From Verrucomicrobiota bacterium (GTDB taxonomy: Bacteria; Verrucomicrobiota; Verrucomicrobiia; Chthoniobacterales; JAFAMB01): a stretch of DNA of 7,680 nucleotides. Within the stretch, counting starts at the first letter, position 1; every line of letters starts with the position of its first letter. Positions 6,270 to 7,680 of this stretch are shown here, one piece after another. The notes beneath the pieces were generated by a model that searched no databases, was not told where the DNA came from, and saw only the letters and a program-made list of their open reading frames with translations. The translations under genes and the position numbers were made by a program. The DNA lies in assembly GCA_019241095.1 (NCBI GenBank), contig JAFAXJ010000517.1, forward strand, positions 1 to 7,680. The letters are read 5' to 3'.

Positions 6270-7301
6270 CTAACTCCAGACGAAAATCGCCTTTTCAGTT
6301 TTCCGCTCATCGAACATTCGGAATGCCTCGGGAGCTTGATCAAGCGTGAAACGGTGAGTGATCATTTTTTCGACTCGTATTTGCCGGTTGACTACAAATC
6401 GGGCGATCTCTTCAAATTCACTTAATGGAAAGTACCAGGCGCCGATTACCTGCAGCTGCTTTCGGATAAATTGATCGCTTGGGTTAATGGTCGTTGAAAA
6501 AGATTCGCCAACAAACGCAACGGATCCAAAACGCCTGGTCGAGTCCAGCGCTGAATTCTGCGCTTTAGGATTTCCAGAACAGTCGAGGGCCGCGTCCACG
6601 CCGGCACCGCCCGTGAGTTCCCGAATATGTTCTACAGGGTTATGCTCAATGCTATTGATTGCCTCGTCTGCACCCAGCTCTCTCGCGAGGGAGAGTCTAT
6701 CTTCCAGCACATCAATCGCGATCACGCGTGCTCCTCTGCCTTTCGCAATCAACACGCCGGCCGCACCCATCGGGCCTAAACCAAATATCGCGACAGTGGA
6801 CGCCCCGGAAATTTGCAATCTTTTTTGAGCTGAATACTGAGTGCCTATCATATCGGTCATGACGGCGCCGGCTTCGAACGAGAGCTCCTCGGGCAGCTTC
6901 AGGCAATTGATCGCTGGTATGACCAGGTAATCGGCATCCCCGCCATCCACGTCAAAGCCCAGACATTTCCATTCCGGGCAGAGCATTCGGTAGCCGGCGT
7001 GACACCATTCACATCTGCCGCAGCCAATAGCAAGGTAGACCGATACACGATCACCTTGCTGAATTCCGTATGCACCTTGGCCGACTTCGACTATCTCACC
7101 AGAGGGTTCGTGGCCTGGGACGATTGCGCCTGTCTTCGTAGCCTCGCCACCAACAACAGGTTTTCCATAATAAAGACTCATGTCGCTCCGGCAAAGAGCC
7201 GATGCTCGCATTCGGACCACAACCTCACCAAAGCCGGGCCGAGGATCTGGGCGATCAACGACTGCAACTTGTTTGTTTCCGGGAAATAATACTGCTTTCA
7301 T
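6270..7301 (-). CDS. Zinc-dependent alcohol (polyol/sugar) dehydrogenase, MDR family
   Basis: This is a cytoplasmic medium-chain dehydrogenase that oxidises an alcohol or polyol with a nicotinamide cofactor. Likely catalytic zinc ligands are Cys37 (ALCRSD) and His64 with Glu65 (VPGHEPSG); Asp150 (VMTDMIGT) may be a further ligand. The structural zinc loop is complete, with Cys94, Cys97, Cys100 and Cys108. The Rossmann fold has GLGPMG at 174-179 and an acidic Asp197 at the end of the next strand (VIAID), which favours NAD over NADP. The length of 343 residues is typical for sorbitol- and threonine-dehydrogenase-like members. The ATG has an AGG about nine bases upstream. It lies 78 bases after a CUT1 permease gene and just before the epimerase, which suggests oxidation of the solute imported by that transporter. 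A polyol is a reasonable guess because CUT1 systems with such dehydrogenases often serve polyols, but the sequence does not prove it. Confidence 0.91.
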   Translation of the reverse strand: MKAVLFPGNKQVAVVDRPDPRPGFGEVVVRMRASALCRSDMSLYYGKPVVGGEATKTGAIVPGHEPSGEIVEVGQGAYGIQQGDRVSVYLAIGCGRCEWCHAGYRMLCPEWKCLGFDVDGGDADYLVIPAINCLKLPEELSFEAGAVMTDMIGTQYSAQKRLQISGASTVAIFGLGPMGAAGVLIAKGRGARVIAIDVLEDRLSLARELGADEAINSIEHNPVEHIRELTGGAGVDAALDCSGNPKAQNSALDSTRRFGSVAFVGESFSTTINPSDQFIRKQLQVIGAWYFPLSEFEEIARFVVNRQIRVEKMITHRFTLDQAPEAFRMFDERKTEKAIFVWS

Positions 7302-7379
7302 GGTGTCGACCTGGAGTCAGGCTGTTTCAATACTCAGTTAAGATTCTGGATTTCGTTCTGTTCTTCTGACAGTAGCTCG

Positions 7380-7680
7380 TCATTTCACCGCTCCCAATGT
7401 CAGCCCTGAGATTAACCGGCGGCGTAAAAGAAGAGTCATAACTACAATAGGTGCTACGATCGCAGTCGAGGCAGCAGTGAGATTACCCCATTGCGTACCA
7501 AACATTCCCGTGAATTCATTGATACCTACAGGGGCGGTCTTTACTTCGGATCGTGTTAGTGTCAGGGCGAACAAGAACTCGTTCCAGCATAATATCAGAC
7601 TGAGTGTTGCCGCAGCGGCAATTCCTGGCATGGAAAGCGGCAGGATGACCCTCCGGAGTACTCCGATCCGGGAGCAGCCA
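7380..7680 (-). CDS. Carbohydrate ABC transporter permease, MalG type (CUT1), 5' part outside window
   Basis: This is the C-terminal 99 residues of an inner-membrane permease of the maltose/glycerol-phosphate/polyol (CUT1) family. The reading frame stays open to the window edge, so an internal methionine at 7631 is not the start. The visible part begins inside the EAA loop (GCSRIGVLRRVILPLSMPGI), which docks on the ATPase. It continues with the signature CWNEFLFALTLT, a soluble loop (TAPVGINEFTGMFGTQWG), a last membrane span, and the typical ending GLTLGAVK. The CUT1 family is unrelated in sequence to the CUT2 permease on the other strand, so this is a second, separate importer. The partner permease, binding protein and ATPase probably lie to the right, or the ATPase may be elsewhere. 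The ending is complete and intact. Confidence 0.9.
   Translation of the reverse strand, partial: GCSRIGVLRRVILPLSMPGIAAAATLSLILCWNEFLFALTLTRSEVKTAPVGINEFTGMFGTQWGNLTAASTAIVAPIVVMTLLLRRRLISGLTLGAVK

Noticed and set aside
6487..6828. 113-codon plus-strand frame inside the zinc dehydrogenase gene
   Set aside because: It is antisense to conserved coding sequence; its Ser/Ala/Pro-rich composition is a by-product of the opposite strand.
7380..7631. Reading the MalG-type fragment as a complete 83-residue protein starting at the methionine at 7631
   Set aside because: The frame remains open to the window edge and the residues upstream (RVILPLS and before) belong to the conserved EAA loop, so the methionine is internal.

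Overview
The window holds two sugar-uptake and catabolism gene sets that face each other and converge at about position 5,300. It looks like a Gram-negative bacterium. The solute-binding protein has a cleavable export signal with no lipobox cysteine, which fits a soluble periplasmic protein. The mix of a CUT2 (ribose-type) and a CUT1 (maltose/polyol-type) ABC transporter with Gfo/Idh/MocA, xylose-isomerase-like and zinc alcohol dehydrogenase enzymes is typical of alphaproteobacteria such as the Rhizobiales. That placement is an inference, and no phylogenetic marker is present.

Plus strand: a leader of about 425 bases (1-425) has no convincing gene but contains short palindromes. One is a perfect 12-bp, CG-centred palindrome lying directly after a weak sigma70-like promoter, an arrangement typical of LacI-family control. 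It is followed by four closely packed genes: a double-domain CUT2 ATPase (426-1964), its membrane permease (1977-3074), a Tat-exported sugar-binding protein (3192-4211) and a Gfo/Idh/MocA NAD(P)-dependent oxidoreductase (4234-5244). A hairpin plus T-run at 5279-5305 probably ends this transcript.

Minus strand, read from the right edge: the C-terminal part of a MalG-type CUT1 permease (7380-7680, cut by the window edge), a zinc-dependent medium-chain dehydrogenase (6270-7301) and a hexulose 3-epimerase-like TIM-barrel enzyme (5406-6233). They are spaced as an operon whose 5' part lies outside the window.

How the genes may work together: the CUT2 system imports one sugar, which the Gfo/Idh/MocA enzyme may oxidise. 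The CUT1 system imports another sugar or polyol, which the zinc dehydrogenase may oxidise and the epimerase isomerise. Both sets may serve related rare sugars or polyols. The exact substrates cannot be read from the sequence. The binding protein and the epimerase each keep most of their family's core residues but differ at a substrate-contact position, so the best-known substrates of these families (ribose; tagatose/allulose) should not be assumed. All genes look intact, and I see no RNA gene, mobile element or CRISPR array.
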